Positions 34,293 through 47,016 of a stretch of DNA of 64,000 bases are shown here, piece by piece. The translations under genes were made by a program, and so were the position numbers. The notes under the pieces are model-generated. The model did no database searches. It saw only the letters and a program-made list of their open reading frames with translations, and was not told the DNA's origin. Source of the DNA: Hippophae tibetana (lineage: Eukaryota > Streptophyta > Magnoliopsida > Rosales > Elaeagnaceae); contig CM072803.1 of NCBI GenBank assembly GCA_037013495.1, positions 57,611,627 to 57,675,626 on the forward strand, read 5' to 3'. The stretch's first letter is position 1. Each line of letters begins with the position of its first letter.

Positions 34293-37200
34293 ATGGAGGA
34301 TATTTTATACATTAAGGATCTGTGGAAGCCAATTATAAGGCCGAAAGAGAAAGTAGTGTCTACAACTTCGATGGATGAGAAAACCGTCGACAAGACACCA
34401 AAAATAACCAACGTAGACATTGATTGGGCCGTGTTGAACCGAAAGTGTGCTACTCAAATTAGAAAATGGATCGACAAGAGCATTTTTCAGAAAAATTCTA
34501 ATGAACACGATACTTACGTTCCTTGGCAAAAGTTGGAGAAAATGTATACGAGGACAACCGCACAGAATAAAGCTAATCTGATGCAATGACTAGTCAATTT
34601 GAAGTATAAAGACGAAAGTAGTGTATCAAAACATATGAGTGAGTTCCAAGACATTGTAGATCAGCTCTTGACGGAAAGCTTACCATGGATATGGTAAAAG
34701 ATAGAATTCTAAATGAAGAGTCTCAACGAAAAATGAAGGATATACTCCTAACACTGAAGCTCTTTTCATGGAGAAACAAGGCAAGCAAGAATGGTACGGA
34801 AGAAGTAAAAGTAGAAATCCCCGTAACCAAAGTCAAAAGTTAAAGGCGGAATGATCCATAAATGAGGAAGCAGAAACCCAAACAAATCACACCACAAATG
34901 TCCCTGAAGAAGTTGTCATTGTTCGAGATGCTGATTATGTCAATCTTGCATGTCAAGACACTACTTGGGTAGTTGACTCAAGCACCTCCTATCATGTCAC
35001 CTCACGATGGGAATTCTTCTCAGCCTACACTCAAGGGGATTTTGGAAGTGTAAGGATGAGAAATGATGATGCATCAAAAAATTTCGGTATTAGCAACATT
35101 TATCTAGAGACTAATTTTGGATGTAGATTACTTCTAAGAGATGTGAGACATGTTCCTCATATCCATCTCAATTTGATCTCTAATGGTATGCTTGATAATG
35201 ATGGTTATAATAATTATTTTGGTGAAGGAAAGTGGAAGCTCACCAAAGGAAATTTGGTAGTAGTGAAAGGCAAGAAAGATACATCACTCTACCTCACAGA
35301 AGCCAGATTGTGTAGAGGATAAGTAAACACCACTAGGAAAGAAGTTCCCACCTAGCTATGGCATAAGTGACTCGACCACATGAGTGAAAAAGGTCTCATA
35401 ATTTTTTCAAAGAAGGAGCTCTTGTCCGCAATGAAAGGTACACCCTTGTAAACTTGTGTTGACTGTATTATGGGAAAACAACATAGAGTTTCATTTTGTA
35501 GTCTCGCACCATCTAGGAAGGAAAATATTCTAGATTTAATACACACAGATGTTTGTACAATGAGTTATAAGTCACTAAGAGATGTTCATTATTTTGTGAC
35601 TTTTATTGATGATCATTCTAGAAAAATGTGGACTTTTGCTTTGAAAACTAAAGATCAAGTGCATGAAGTTTTCAAGCAGTTTCATTTAAAAGTGGAAAGA
35701 GTAATTGGCAGACATTTGAAGTGTATACATGCAGATAATGATGGTGAGTATCGTGGACCATTCGAGGAGCACTGTATAATTTTTGGCATCAGGCTGGAAA
35801 AATCAATACCAAAGACACCTTAACACAACGGTGTCACAGAGAGGATGAACATAACCATCTCTGAAAGAGTCAGATGTATGCTCTCAAATGCAAAACTACT
35901 AAACTCCTATTGGGGGGAGGCAATGAGGAAAACAATTGACTTAATCAACCTTTCTCCATCAGTTCCATTGAACTATGATGTACCAGAAAGATTTTGGATA
36001 GGGAAAGATGTTTCATACAAACACTTGAAAGTATTCGGTTGTAGAGCATTTTTTCACGTCCCAAAAGATGAGCGGTCCAAGTTGGATGGAAAAGCGAAGA
36101 AGTGTATCTTTATGGGATATGCCCATGAAGAATTTGGCTACAGATTTTGGGATCCTGTTAGCAAAAGGATTGTCAAAAGTATAAACATTGTGTTTCTTGA
36201 AGATCAAACAATCAAGGATTTTGAGAAATTTGAGAAACCACAGTTAGATGAAATTCCAGTTAATCTGGAACCAATCTCTCCACCAAAAAATCTTTATGAT
36301 GGGGGAGTTACACCAGATACTCATGATTTTAATCCACCAATTGATAATTCAGAACCAGAACAAGTTTCTGAACAAGTCCAACTAGAAGTACAAAGAAGGA
36401 GATCCACTAGAATATGACAACCAAGTCGTAGATATTCTCCTAACGAGTATGTGATGTTCACTGAATGGGAAAAACCAGAGAGTTATGACGAAGCTATCAT
36501 TGATCAGTATAAGACTTATTGGTTAAAAGCCATGCATGAAGAAATGAAATCTCTGCACAAGAACCACACATTTGACCTGATGAAACTACCACAACGAAAG
36601 AAAGCTCTCAAGAACAAGTGCGTGTACATAATCAAAAGTGAAGAAGGTAGCTCGCAACCATAAAGCAAGATTGGTTGTGAAAGGATTTGAGCAGAAGAAG
36701 GGAGTTGACTTCGATGAAATATTCTCACCAGTAGTTAAAATGTCTTCAATTTGAGTTGTTCTTGGTTTGGCAGCTAGCCTTAATTTAGAAGTTGAACAAC
36801 TCGAAGCAAAGACCCTATTCTTACATGGTGATCTTGATAAGGAAATATATATAGAATATCCCGAAGGTTTCCAAATCAAAAGCAAAGAGAAGTTAGTATA
36901 CAGACTAAAGAAAAGCTTGTACGGTCTGAAGCAAGCACCAAGGTAGTGGTACAAAAAGTTCGACTCATTCATGGAGAAAAATGAATACAATAGAACGACG
37001 GTTGATCACTGTGTCTTCATCAAGAAATTCTCTTATGGTGATTTTATTATTCTTCTACTTTATGTTGATGACATGTTAATTGTGGGTCAAAATATTGACA
37101 AGATTAACAAGTTGAAGAATGAGTTAAGCAAGTCCTTTGCAATGAAGGACTTAGGACTTGCCAAGCAGATTCTTGGCATGACGATTACCCACAACATGCA

Positions 37201-37771
37201 AAAGCAAAGGATCTAGCTTTCCCAAAAAAGGTATGTTGAAAAATTTCTTGAAAGATTCAATATGATCAAAGTTACATCTGTTAGTTGTCCACTTGCAAGC
37301 CATTTCAAGCTTAATGTGAGTCAATGTCCCTCAAGTGAGGAGAAGAAATTGGAGATGAGCAAGGTGCCTTATACATCAATGGTTGACAGTCTAATGTACG
37401 TTATGGTATGCACTAGACCATACATTGCACATGTTATTGGCTTTATGAGTCGATTCATATCAAATCCTAGAAAGGAAAATTGGGAAGCTATTAAATGGAT
37501 ACTCAGTTATCTTAGAGGAACTTCCAATCATTGTTTATGCTTTGGAAATAATAAACCTGTATTAGAAGGACTTACATATTTCAATATGCCTGACGACATG
37601 GATACAAGAAAGTCTATATACGGGTACCTAATAACATTTGGAGGGGGAGTTGTTTCATAGAAATCACGATTACAAAAGTGTATTGCCTTAAGTACCACAG
37701 AAGTGGAGTATATTGCAATCACTGAAGGTTGTAAGGAGATCCTGTGGATGAAAAAGTTCCTACAAGAACTT
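34293..37771 (+). pseudogene. Ty1/copia (Tork-like) polyprotein, copia-1, broken and truncated
   Basis: Pieces in order: Gag start (34293-34589, DLWKPIIRPKEK); protease region (about 34970, where WVVDS-like sequence lies before STSYHVT); GAG-pre-integrase (35056-35322); integrase core (35470-36417, with DVCTMSY and the D-x-D-E region, E in HNGVTERMN); RT (36451-37216, with YVDD in LLYVDDMLIVG); and RNase H (37262-37771). Stops interrupt it at 34588, 35321, 35821, 36415, 36661 and others, so it is dead. It ends inside RNase H after MKKFLQEL, where G-box LTR sequence begins. No 3' LTR is present. Confidence 0.9.
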
Positions 37772-38562
37772 CCAAAAAATGGCTTCTGTGTGTTCCATAG
37801 TCCAGCCCCAAACGAACCAAAAATCCCAAAATCTAAAAACTTCATTTTTTAACAATAAATGCCCTATTTATAGCTAAAAAAATACATCTAAAAAATTACA
37901 TTTTTCTTTAATTATGCAAACACGCGTATGGGAAATGGGATATCGAAATTATTATATAAACATACCCGTGAGAGACATCAAAACAGAGGGCGTCATTTTT
38001 GATTTTTTTTAATTCAATCTGCATGCCATGTGTCAGTGTCTGATTCGCTGCAAGGAATAGTGGGACATGTGGCATCATCTCATTGGGTACCAAGAATGGG
38101 CGCATGCGGAATTGTCGCACGGTATAAGCGGCGCGAGAAACGTGGGGGACAACTGTTGGAATGCATGCATGATTCTATGTTTTTGCGTTCACCGAAACAT
38201 GACATGTGTCAGCACATGATTGGCTGCAAGGAATGGTGGGACACGTGGCAACTTTCAATTGGTGGTATAAACAGGTGCATGTGATTGCGCCACAGGAAAT
38301 CGTGGCTTTTGGCAGATACGTAAAGACACGTGGGTTCCATCCTACACGCCATCCTATGCGACAAGTGGGCCCCCACTTGGCACATCGAGCCACGTGATCT
38401 AGAAAACCTGCTTCCATTCGCTTTGGTCAGGTTTGAAAGACACACGCTCATCCTAACCGTTGCTTTTCTGATATGACGATTCACGTGGCGTGCATGGGTG
38501 ATGGCGCGTTGACTTCTTCTCTCCTACGCAGAAATTAAATTTTCTTAATTGCATTTTAGCCC
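37772..38562 (-). repeat. Fragment of a G-box LTR
   Basis: Diverged match to 53379-54213 of the solo LTR, on the same strand: it begins AAAAAATGGCTTCTG and ends GCATTTTAGCCC. It includes a TATA box (CTATAAATAG on the minus strand, about 37856-37865) and several ACGTGGC/ACATGTG sites. Both LTR ends are missing. It is flanked on the left by plus-strand copia-1 and on the right by minus-strand copia-2, each cut within RNase H. Confidence 0.8.
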
Positions 38563-41500
38563 TCCAATGCTTATCTAAATCTCTTGCATAGTCGGAATCA
38601 CAATATTCGACTGCATGTTGACCAATAGTATTATCCTGTTGAAATACTAAACCAACATCTACAATATTTAAAATATATTGTAGAATCCATTTCACAGCCA
38701 ACCAATGTCCTTACCAGGATCATACATGTACCTTCTTATAACACCAACCGTATGTTAAATGTAAAGTCTCGTACACACCATTGCATACATCAAGCTACCA
38801 ACCGCATTTTCATAGGATACCTTTGTCATGTATTCTCGTTCTACATCATTCTTAGGATATAATTAAGTACAAAGCTTGAAATGAGGAACAAGCTGAGTAC
38901 TTACATATTTTTTTTATTCATTCATACCAAAATTTTATAGTACCTTCTTCAAATATTAACTCTACGTCAAACTAAGCTTCCTCTTCTTCCTGTCTCTACT
39001 CATCTCCATACCGAGAGTCTTCTTGGCTTCTCCCAAATCTTTCATCTCAAACTCCTGATTTAGTTGAGCCTTCAACTTCACAATTTTTGCTTGGCTCTTT
39101 GCTCTAATTAACATATCATCGACGTACAATAGGAGATAGATGAAAGAATCATCTTATAGCTTGCGAAAATACACACAATAATCATATGTACTTCTAGTAT
39201 ACTTATACTGCAACATAAATTGATCAAATTGTTTGTACCACTACTTTAGAGATTGCTTCAATCCATACAATGATTTTTCAGCTTGCAAATCCAATTCTCT
39301 TTACTAACAACATTAAACCCTTCTGGCTGAAACGTATAGATTTCCTCTTCCAAGTCACTGTGTAGAAACACTATTTTCACATCAAGTTGAACTAGTTTTA
39401 AATCCAAATGTGCTACGAAGGCCAACAAAATTCTAATGAAGGAATCTTTTACAATTAGAGAAAATACCTCATTATAATCGATTCCCTCCTTTTGAGCGTA
39501 ACAATTAGCCACCAACCTTGCCTTGTCGCAAATGCTATATTTGTTAGTAAATCCTTCTTTCTTTGCATACACCCATTTGCAGCCAATTGTCTTCTTACCC
39601 TTAGGTAGTTATGTCAACCTCTATGTCTTATTCTTCTGAAGGGACAAAAGTTCTTCTTCCATGGCTTTCTTCCATCTTTCAAACTTTAAGGCTTTTGATT
39701 GCTTCTTTATATATGGAAGGAACATCATCATGCATAACTGAAAGTGCACAGGCCAACGTATTCTAAAATTAAGCAAGTAGATCTTCCATATCTTTGTATC
39801 GAGCAAGCATCTTGACATTTTGTAGTCGTGGTCTATCGACTACAGTTTCTTCTTGTTGCTATGGAGGTTCTTGGGTTAAAACCTCTTCATCTAATTCATC
39901 TTCTGTCAATGGAGGATTAGCTTTTGTCTTATCTCCACCAACTGCATTAACAATTCTGTTTTCAAACTCCACTTGTTTCGGAGTTTGCTCGAGCTGCTAC
40001 AAAGTGCCATCAATCTTCTGAGTTACCTTTCTCAATAAGGCAAATTCATCAAAGGTAACATCTCTACTAAAGATTATCCTTTTTCATTTCAAGGCACCAT
40101 AGTTGATATCCCTTAGAAGCAGAGGGGATCCCTAAAAAATTAGCTTTCTTGGCTCTTGGATCCAACTTTTATTCTGTTACATGGTAGTATGCAATAGAAC
40201 CAAACACATGTAAAAAATCACAATCTCTAGTAGGTTTTCCAAACCATACCTCCATAGGAATTTTTCCTTCAAGAGTAGGCAATGGTAGACGGTTAGGAAG
40301 ATGACATGCATACATCACAACCTCAACCTAATATTGTTTTCCTAACCCAACATTTGACAACATACACCAAACCTTATCCAGCAAAGTCTGGTTCATACGT
40401 TCTGCAACTCCATTATGTTGTGGTGTTTTTCAAATAGTGAAGTGTAGCACTACCCCTTCTTCTTCACAAACTTTTATAAATGGATCATTTTTGTACTCAA
40501 TGTCATTATCAGATCTCAAACGCTTGATCTTTCTACCAGTCTGAGTCTCGATCATATTCTTCCACTTGAGAAAAAATCCCAACACTTCATCCTTCTTCTT
40601 CATGATATACACTCAAACTCTTCTAGAGAAGTCATCAACGAAAGTGACATAATAATGTTTTCCACTTATGGATGGATTTCTTGTTAGCCCATACACATCT
40701 GTATGAATGTAATCCAAGATGCCTTTTGTATTATGGAGTGCAGTGTTAAAGCTTACTCTTTTCTACTTCCCCAATATATAATGCTCACAAAATTCTAACT
40801 TGTTGGTTCTCGCTCCTTTTAACAGACCTTGCTTTACAAGAATCTGTAAAGATTTTTCACGAGCATGTCCCAAACGCATATGCCATAGCTTGATTGTTTC
40901 TGAATTTCTTTCTTCCTCTGAAATTGCTATTGATGTTCTCCTAATAATCATATCACCAAGGTAGTAGTACAAGTTATTCTTCTGAATACCTTTCATCGCC
41001 ACAAGGGCTCCAAAAGTAATCTTCAATGTCCCATTTTGTATGGTCACAATGAAGCCTTTTGATTCTAAGACTCCCACAACAATGAGATTCTTCTTCATTA
41101 TTGGAACATAATGAACATCCGTCAAGAATCTAGTGGAACCATCTTGATTCTTCAAATGAATTGTATCGATCCTAAAACTTTGCATAGATACTCATTACCC
41201 ATGAAAACAAATTCACCGTCTAGTTCTTCAAAGTTAAAGAACCACTCCTTATTAGGAGACATATGGAAGGTACATGTTGAATAAAAAATCCAATTACTAG
41301 GATGGGATGCTGTTGATGAACCAACCAATGCAAAATCTGAATTTGAATTGCTTTCAGCTACACATGCATCAGAAGGCATATATTTTCCTTTCTTCTACAA
41401 CTTGAGACAGTTTTTTCTTCCAATGGCCTTTTCATGATAAAAGACACATTCATCTTTACCAAGCCTTCCTTTTGAATGAGATCTACATCTCTTTCCTTTT

Positions 41501-42155
41501 TGTTGATTTTACAGACATCCTCTTATAGACAATGCCTCTACTGCTTCATTCCTGCTTTCTTTTTTATCTTTCTTTCTAATTTGATAACTATACAAAGCAG
41601 TGAAAACTTCCTCAAAAGACATTTTATTTTTCCCAAAGAGTAAGCTCGTAATAAGGTGATTAAACTCGTCAGGAAGGGAGGCTAACAACATCAAGGCTAA
41701 ATCTTTATCTTTAAAAGTTTTATCCATATTTAACAAATTTGCTACTAATCGATTAAAAGCAGTAATATGATTGTTTATTGTATTACTTGAATCAACTAGA
41801 GCCGATTCTGTACGATCTTCTTCATTAACTTATTCTTCAATGCCTTCCACAACTTACTTGCGGATGTCTCTTTCATGAACGTGTACTTTTGTTTTCTTGA
41901 TAGACGCGAACGAATTATACCATATGTTAATCGGTTGATATTTTTTTACTCAACTTCATCTGCTTCATCTGGTTTATCTTCTTCAATTGCGATGTCTAGA
42001 TCTTGTTAAAATAGAGCATCTAGAACATGGCCTTACCACATGTCTAAATGACCAGTTCCATCAAACTTCTCTACCTCAAACCTTTCATTCATAACCATTG
42101 TTCTGCCTGACATGTATGGTTGGCCATTGTTTGAAAGAGATTTTTCTTTCACCAT
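38563..42155 (-). pseudogene. Ty1/copia (Tork-like) polyprotein, copia-2, broken and truncated
   Basis: Read from 42155 leftwards: Gag start (MVKEKSLSNNG, then FEVEKFDGTGHLDMW and an in-frame stop); Gag body (41509-41736); protease region (41152-41379); GAG-pre-integrase (40763-41185); integrase (40430-40750); RT (39258-39572, VQLDVKIVFLHSDLEEEIY, with YVDD coded near 39110-39120); and RNase H (38563-38701, DSDYARDLDK), where it is cut off. Frames shift and stops occur throughout. It faces copia-1 tail to tail. Confidence 0.88.
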
Positions 42156-42235
42156 TTCATCAGATTATAACAACTAGCAACTATATTCCGATAGAAAATA
42201 CATATAATACAAAAAATGCCTAGGTAGAAACCTTC

Positions 42236-42248
42236 GACTCTACTACCA
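42236..42248 (-). other. Copia-2 primer binding site (initiator tRNA-Met), mutated
   Basis: The minus strand reads TGGTAGTAGAGTC, two bases after the LTR end. The usual copia site complementary to initiator tRNA-Met is TGGTATCAGAGCC. The position is right but three bases differ. Confidence 0.65.
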
Positions 42249-42250
42249 AT

Positions 42251-43519
42251 TGTTGGAAAAATAAGATATATTTTCTCTATTCTAAATAATTACTATTCAC
42301 TTATGATTTAAATGAATAGAATTTAAACTAACTCGACAAAATAATGTTATTGGAAATATAATGCTAAAAGAAACTAAATCATAAATATTAAAGCAGAAAA
42401 ATAAAAATACCAAAAATTTAACGAGATTTGATATAAATATTATCTATTTTCTCGAACGTCGTTGATCACTTCTATTATCTCCAAATTGATTAACTCTAAA
42501 ATTATCACGGGTAAAATTGTGCTAATCAATTATCCTTACAAAATAGAGAAAGATTTATAAATTTTGAGATGTTTTAAAAGTTGAGGAAACAGTTTTATTT
42601 ATAGCTTAAAATACAACACTCATCTTCGTTCCTAAAGAGTATCTTTACTTTTTCAATTTATTCCCTAAAAAGCTATACAAGTATACAACGTAATAATATT
42701 TAAATAAGGGTACTTATATAAATTAATATAAGAACCTGCGTAGCAATATTAGAAGAAAGGTAATAATATGATGTAGCAGAATGAAAGCAATAATGATGAG
42801 ATCTAAAGAAAAATATCTTTCTAAAAGTGAAAGTAATGAAATGTAAGTAAGCTTAAAAAACGGTGCATGAACATAGCTGATAGAACCCAGATAACTTATA
42901 CTAGTTTATCAAGATCCAAATGCAATAATAAACAAAAAAGTAAATTATCCAGAAGCGAAATTACCCCTGGATATAAACTTTACAAACCTATTCGCCCTAA
43001 GCCAATTTGTCTTATAGATAGTAAAATAATAAAAACAAACAAGAAAAAGAAATATAATCGTAAAAAACAAATATTAAATTTACAAAATTATGAATGAAAA
43101 TAATAATGTAAATTACAAAAGAATATGAATTGAAAAATTAATTTAAATTTGATAAACAAATATAGAATTTCATATTTATATAATTTTCTTAAAAAAAAAA
43201 TTTTGCTTTAGATAAAATGGTGTATAAGTGACAAACCTACACCAACTTAACTAGTGTGATAAATTAAAAATGGGCATCAAATTCATGAAAAAGAAGTAAC
43301 TCTTAATCTTTAGAATGAGAATTAAAAATATAATGACAGGAAATTTTCTTATGAAGATTCTTTTTACATATATATTATACATATATAAAAAACAACTAGG
43401 CAAAGAAATTAAAAAAATCATTAAAGAGAAAACCCTAAGAAATTGAACAAACAATTAAACATTACCATTTCTTTCTTTTATGAGATATAAAAAGGCTTTT
43501 TATTCATAATTTTCCAACA
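42251..43519 (-). repeat. Copia-2 5' LTR
   Basis: The plus strand starts TGTTGGAAAA and ends TTTTCCAACA, a 10-bp terminal inverted repeat, over 1269 bp. It sits directly upstream of the primer site and the copia-2 gag. The small ORFs within (42867-43097 and 43251-43454) have no recognisable content. The matching 3' LTR was lost with the 3' end of the element. Confidence 0.75.
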
Positions 43520-44439
43520 GTTCTTACAAAGGCATGTGTAGAAATAAAAATAATTTAAATACCTTCATTTCAATTTTATGTGTTTATAATATTTTAAATT
43601 AAAAATTAAATTGCTTTGATTAAATACACAGTTACTAATTAACATCAAATATAGTTATAATAAATTCATATTTTTTTAATTAAGTATATTAAAATATTAA
43701 GTTCAAGGATTGCATTATTTATAACTTAATTACATTATAAAACATTAATTTTTATTTTGGCATCAAATTTTTAAATGTAATATTAAAATATAAATATAAA
43801 AATAGACATAATATCATATCATATTATATATATCATTTAATTTAATGTATAATTTTTAATGAAAAATTTATCTCTTTGCAACGTTATAATTTAAGTTACT
43901 AAATTTTAATAGTTTAGGGATTTAATTTTTTTAATCATTTTATTGATTTCTTTCAAGAAATATATGCACACATACTTTATACATAACCCATAAATAAAAA
44001 AATTATATTTTGTAAATAATTATAGAGAAATATAAATATATTTTAAAGATGGACCCAAACCAAATATGGCAATAAAATCTCAATCAATGAAGAATTTTGT
44101 TTGTGCATTAATTGTATCATTCCTTAAGAGCCTAAAATAAATATTAAGTAGGAAAAACATAATAATGTAGACACCAAATCCAACAGGAGGTGGTACAGAA
44201 ATCAGAAGATGCTTTAAAATATGTACAGTTGTTGCAAAATGCATAATTCTAACAAATTTTAAAGGCATTTCTTTCCATCGTTCCAACACAAACGTTTTTC
44301 CTGTACAAGTAAGTAAACTTGTTGCTAGATTTTAATAGAGATGGGCCATATTGCTATATATGTGTGCATATGCATATAAAATGTTGAAGAAGCTAGTCAT
44401 ATACTTCATTGAGCCATGCTTATGAGGCCTTCTTCGGCT
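43520..44439. other. AT-rich intergenic stretch
   Basis: No gene recognised. A 69-codon minus frame (44080-44289) has a hydrophobic stretch but no family signature. The 3' UTR of the cystinosin-like gene probably occupies part of 44200-44439. Confidence 0.5.
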
Positions 44440-46905
44440 TCACACATTTTCTGACCGTGGCTGATCACTTGATTTAGTGAACTGTTCTGATCCGTCCTCC
44501 TTGATTTTAACAGGATTTGGTGCTTGCTTGGGATGACGGTATTGCACGTAATGTTGACACATAAAAAGAAGATCAAAAGCTATAGATGCCTGCAACAACA
44601 TATTTCATCAGAGAAAATGTTGAATTTAACTATCTTTGAAATGGTGTCATGAAACTAAATTATGTATGAATGAAACAGTGTAAGGTATTAAATTTGGGCA
44701 TAACTCCATCACAGATTATGAGAGATGGAGGATTGTCCTTGTTTATATATGTGTTTGATACTTCATGCACAATCGATGTGGGATATTTTAACACTCCTCC
44801 TCACATCGGTAGTTCATCGATGGACGGTAATAGGCTTCCAGCTGCGTGACACGGGGTGAGCTTGTCTGCTTTGATACCATGTTAAATTTGGGCCTAATTC
44901 CATCTCAAAACCCAAGTTATTAGATGGAGGATTGCCCTTGTTTATATGAGTGTTTGATACTTCATGCCCAATCGACGTGGAACATTTTAACATAAGAAAA
45001 TAAATGCTTAGTGCAAAGCTAATAGCAGTGATAAATGCACAAGAACTAAAATAAATTGTAAGAGGGGAGACAATAGTCCATACAAAAGATAGCAGTGTCT
45101 TTCCGATATTCCCATAAAAGTTCACCCAGGAATCTAAACAAAACAAAAAACACAAGTTCATAGCATTAGTTACAGAATGCATACTATCATAGGGCGAGTA
45201 CTAATATTCAAAGACCTGAGACAGACCTTGATCTATGGACTGTATAGTCATCTGCCCATAACTCGTCACACCACCAGAAAAATCGAGTAAAATGTTGCCA
45301 ATGCTAAATCCGTCTGTGCTCTTTCGCATGAAGTTCATGAATGCCTGCATTTTGAAATGTATTTCAATCAAGGAATATGATAATCAGCTTGTAATTGAAA
45401 TGCAAAGTTAATTAAATTTACCTGGGGAATATATTTTATGACTGTCATAATGACTTGAATTGTGCTGAGAATTAATTGATATACCCAAAGTCAGAAATAA
45501 ATTTAACCACTCATCTGCAAATCAAGGAACAATACTACTTTATCACATACATTAAAATAAAGAGAGTATTTTACTTGAATACATTGATTAGCCAAAGCCA
45601 GGAATGGTGTGGTACGGCTATGAAGATACAAATTCCAGCACTTAGCCATGCAGCACATACTATTCCAATAGAAATCTTAGAAATTTTCTGAGGTCCGCGC
45701 TGCATTATTCATGAACAAAGCACCAAAAATCAGAATTTTAGCCAACGATAAAGTTGCGGACATAGAAGTTCTTTGGTCATTTTATAGAATGTTCAAAATG
45801 CTTACTTCATAAACTGCAATTTGTAACAAGGTAATTGCTGTCAAGAGAACAGCATGAGCTGAAAAGGCAACATCATTTGCGGCTACAGGTATCATCTGCA
45901 TCAATTCTCATATCAAGATATAAACAAAAGCACATTTTTCTCATACACAAAAACTTAATTTCTTAGAGTCTAAGTCAAAGGAGTAAGATGATGAATGGAA
46001 ATTATTCACTGTTGGCAAAGGTGTATAGTAACTAAGTTGTATAATGCAGCCTAACAATAATATTCTTTTATTCTAAGAAAAATATAGAAAATAAAATAAA
46101 TATTAGTTTAAATAAAGTTTTATAATTAAAATTATTTTGATAGATAAGAAAAATACATAAAATAAATTACATAATATTTTAAATATATAAATTATTTTAT
46201 GATAATAATATTTACTATTAAATTTATTTTACTATATTATATATTCACTTAACAATATATATACTAAATAAAATACAATTTTATACCGTTAAATTCAATC
46301 CACCAACACTTCACATATTCGTATGAAACAAGCCATGAGAGTGTCTTAATTTTTTTGGAACAGCTTTAAAGGTGCCAACATTTTCTAATTATTTTTTAAA
46401 TCTTTACCCCATAAGAAAAACAAATGTGCATATTACACGGTTAGAAAAAAAAAAGAAAAAAATAGCAAATAAATAGAGAGAGATAAAGAAACAGAGAGGA
46501 AGAAAACAAGAAAAAAAGTTAAAACACAAACCTCTCGTCGGCCGTATTTTGCGCGGTATTGTTCCTGGACAGTCTTATTAAAGTAGAGAGTAGCGTTGTA
46601 TATGAGATAGGACGAGTGTTTCGTCAAATTCAATAACACGAAATCAAAGTTCAACCCCACAACACTATTCCACCAAAAATTTGAAAAATAACATTAGAAT
46701 AGAACAGAGAAACCTAGGAAGTAAAAGGGAAAAAAAAATATTTCCGATGAGGTACAATAACAAGTAAAAAAGACAACTTGTGGTACCTCTTTCTACGGAA
46801 GTTCAAGATAACTTGTGGGTAGAAACTAATTGACCAGCAAGTAAAAGCAATCCAACCCAGAACTTGGTACGTGATTTCCAGGGGAATTGAATTCCACGTT
46901 GCCAT
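44440..46905 (-). CDS. CTNS: Cystinosin homologue (lysosomal/vacuolar cystine transporter family), 8 exons
   Basis: Eight exons with GT/AG borders: 46905-46787, 46664-46532, 45895-45806, 45699-45575, 45464-45422, 45344-45227, 45133-45084 and 44589-44440. They sum to 828 nt, 275 residues plus stop, close to the usual plant length. Cystinosins are seven-helix PQ-loop proteins that export cystine from the lysosome/vacuole with a proton. The two PQ motifs fall at residues 30-31 (SISFYPQ) and 169-170 (KYIPQ). Asp92 in AANDVAF and Asp191 in NILLDFSGG match the aspartates required for proton coupling. I chose ATG 46905 because [12 protein letters not shown] aligns with plant family members; an upstream in-frame ATG at 46998 would add 31 unlike residues and lies about 10 bp from the candidate TATA box. 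Nothing looks broken. The last intron holds a TRIM. Confidence 0.93.
44686..44992 (-). mobile_element. TRIM retrotransposon in the last intron of the cystinosin gene
   Basis: Two near-identical terminal repeats, 44686-44793 (108 bp) and 44880-44992 (113 bp, TGTTAAATTT...ATTTTAACA), flank only 86 bp. On the minus strand TGGTATCAAAGC (44868-44879) abuts the right repeat and matches an initiator tRNA-Met primer site. GTGAGGAGGAG (44794-44804) abuts the left repeat as purine tract. The flanks TAAGG (44681-44685) and TAAGA (44993-44997) are a 4-of-5 target duplication. There is no coding capacity. The orientation equals that of the host gene. Confidence 0.88.
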
Positions 46906-47007
46906 CTTTATGATCTCTTTCTCCGTTTGTAGCTGATCCCACTCAAAGGGTGAAGAAATTCCGATGAGATTAAGAAAAAACATGAAATCTTTCTTCATCT
47001 TGGTACA

Positions 47008-47016
47008 ATTTTATAG
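47008..47016 (-). promoter_or_regulatory. Candidate TATA box of the cystinosin gene
   Basis: The minus strand reads CTATAAAAT about 105 bp upstream of the chosen ATG. Transcription would begin near 46980, leaving a 5' UTR of about 75 nt and excluding the upstream ATG at 46998. Confidence 0.45.

Noticed and set aside
44080..44289. 69-codon minus ORF with a hydrophobic segment downstream of the cystinosin gene
   Set aside because: No family signature, no splice or promoter context, and AT-rich DNA gives such frames by chance.
44814..45182. 122-codon minus-strand ORF at the 3' part of the cystinosin gene
   Set aside because: It reads through exon 7 into intron 7 and the TRIM. Only 45084-45133 is coding, bounded by good splice sites.
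46906..46998. Upstream in-frame ATG of the cystinosin gene (31 extra residues)
   Set aside because: The extra residues do not resemble family N-termini, and the ATG is about 10 bp from the candidate TATA box, so it is unlikely to be transcribed.
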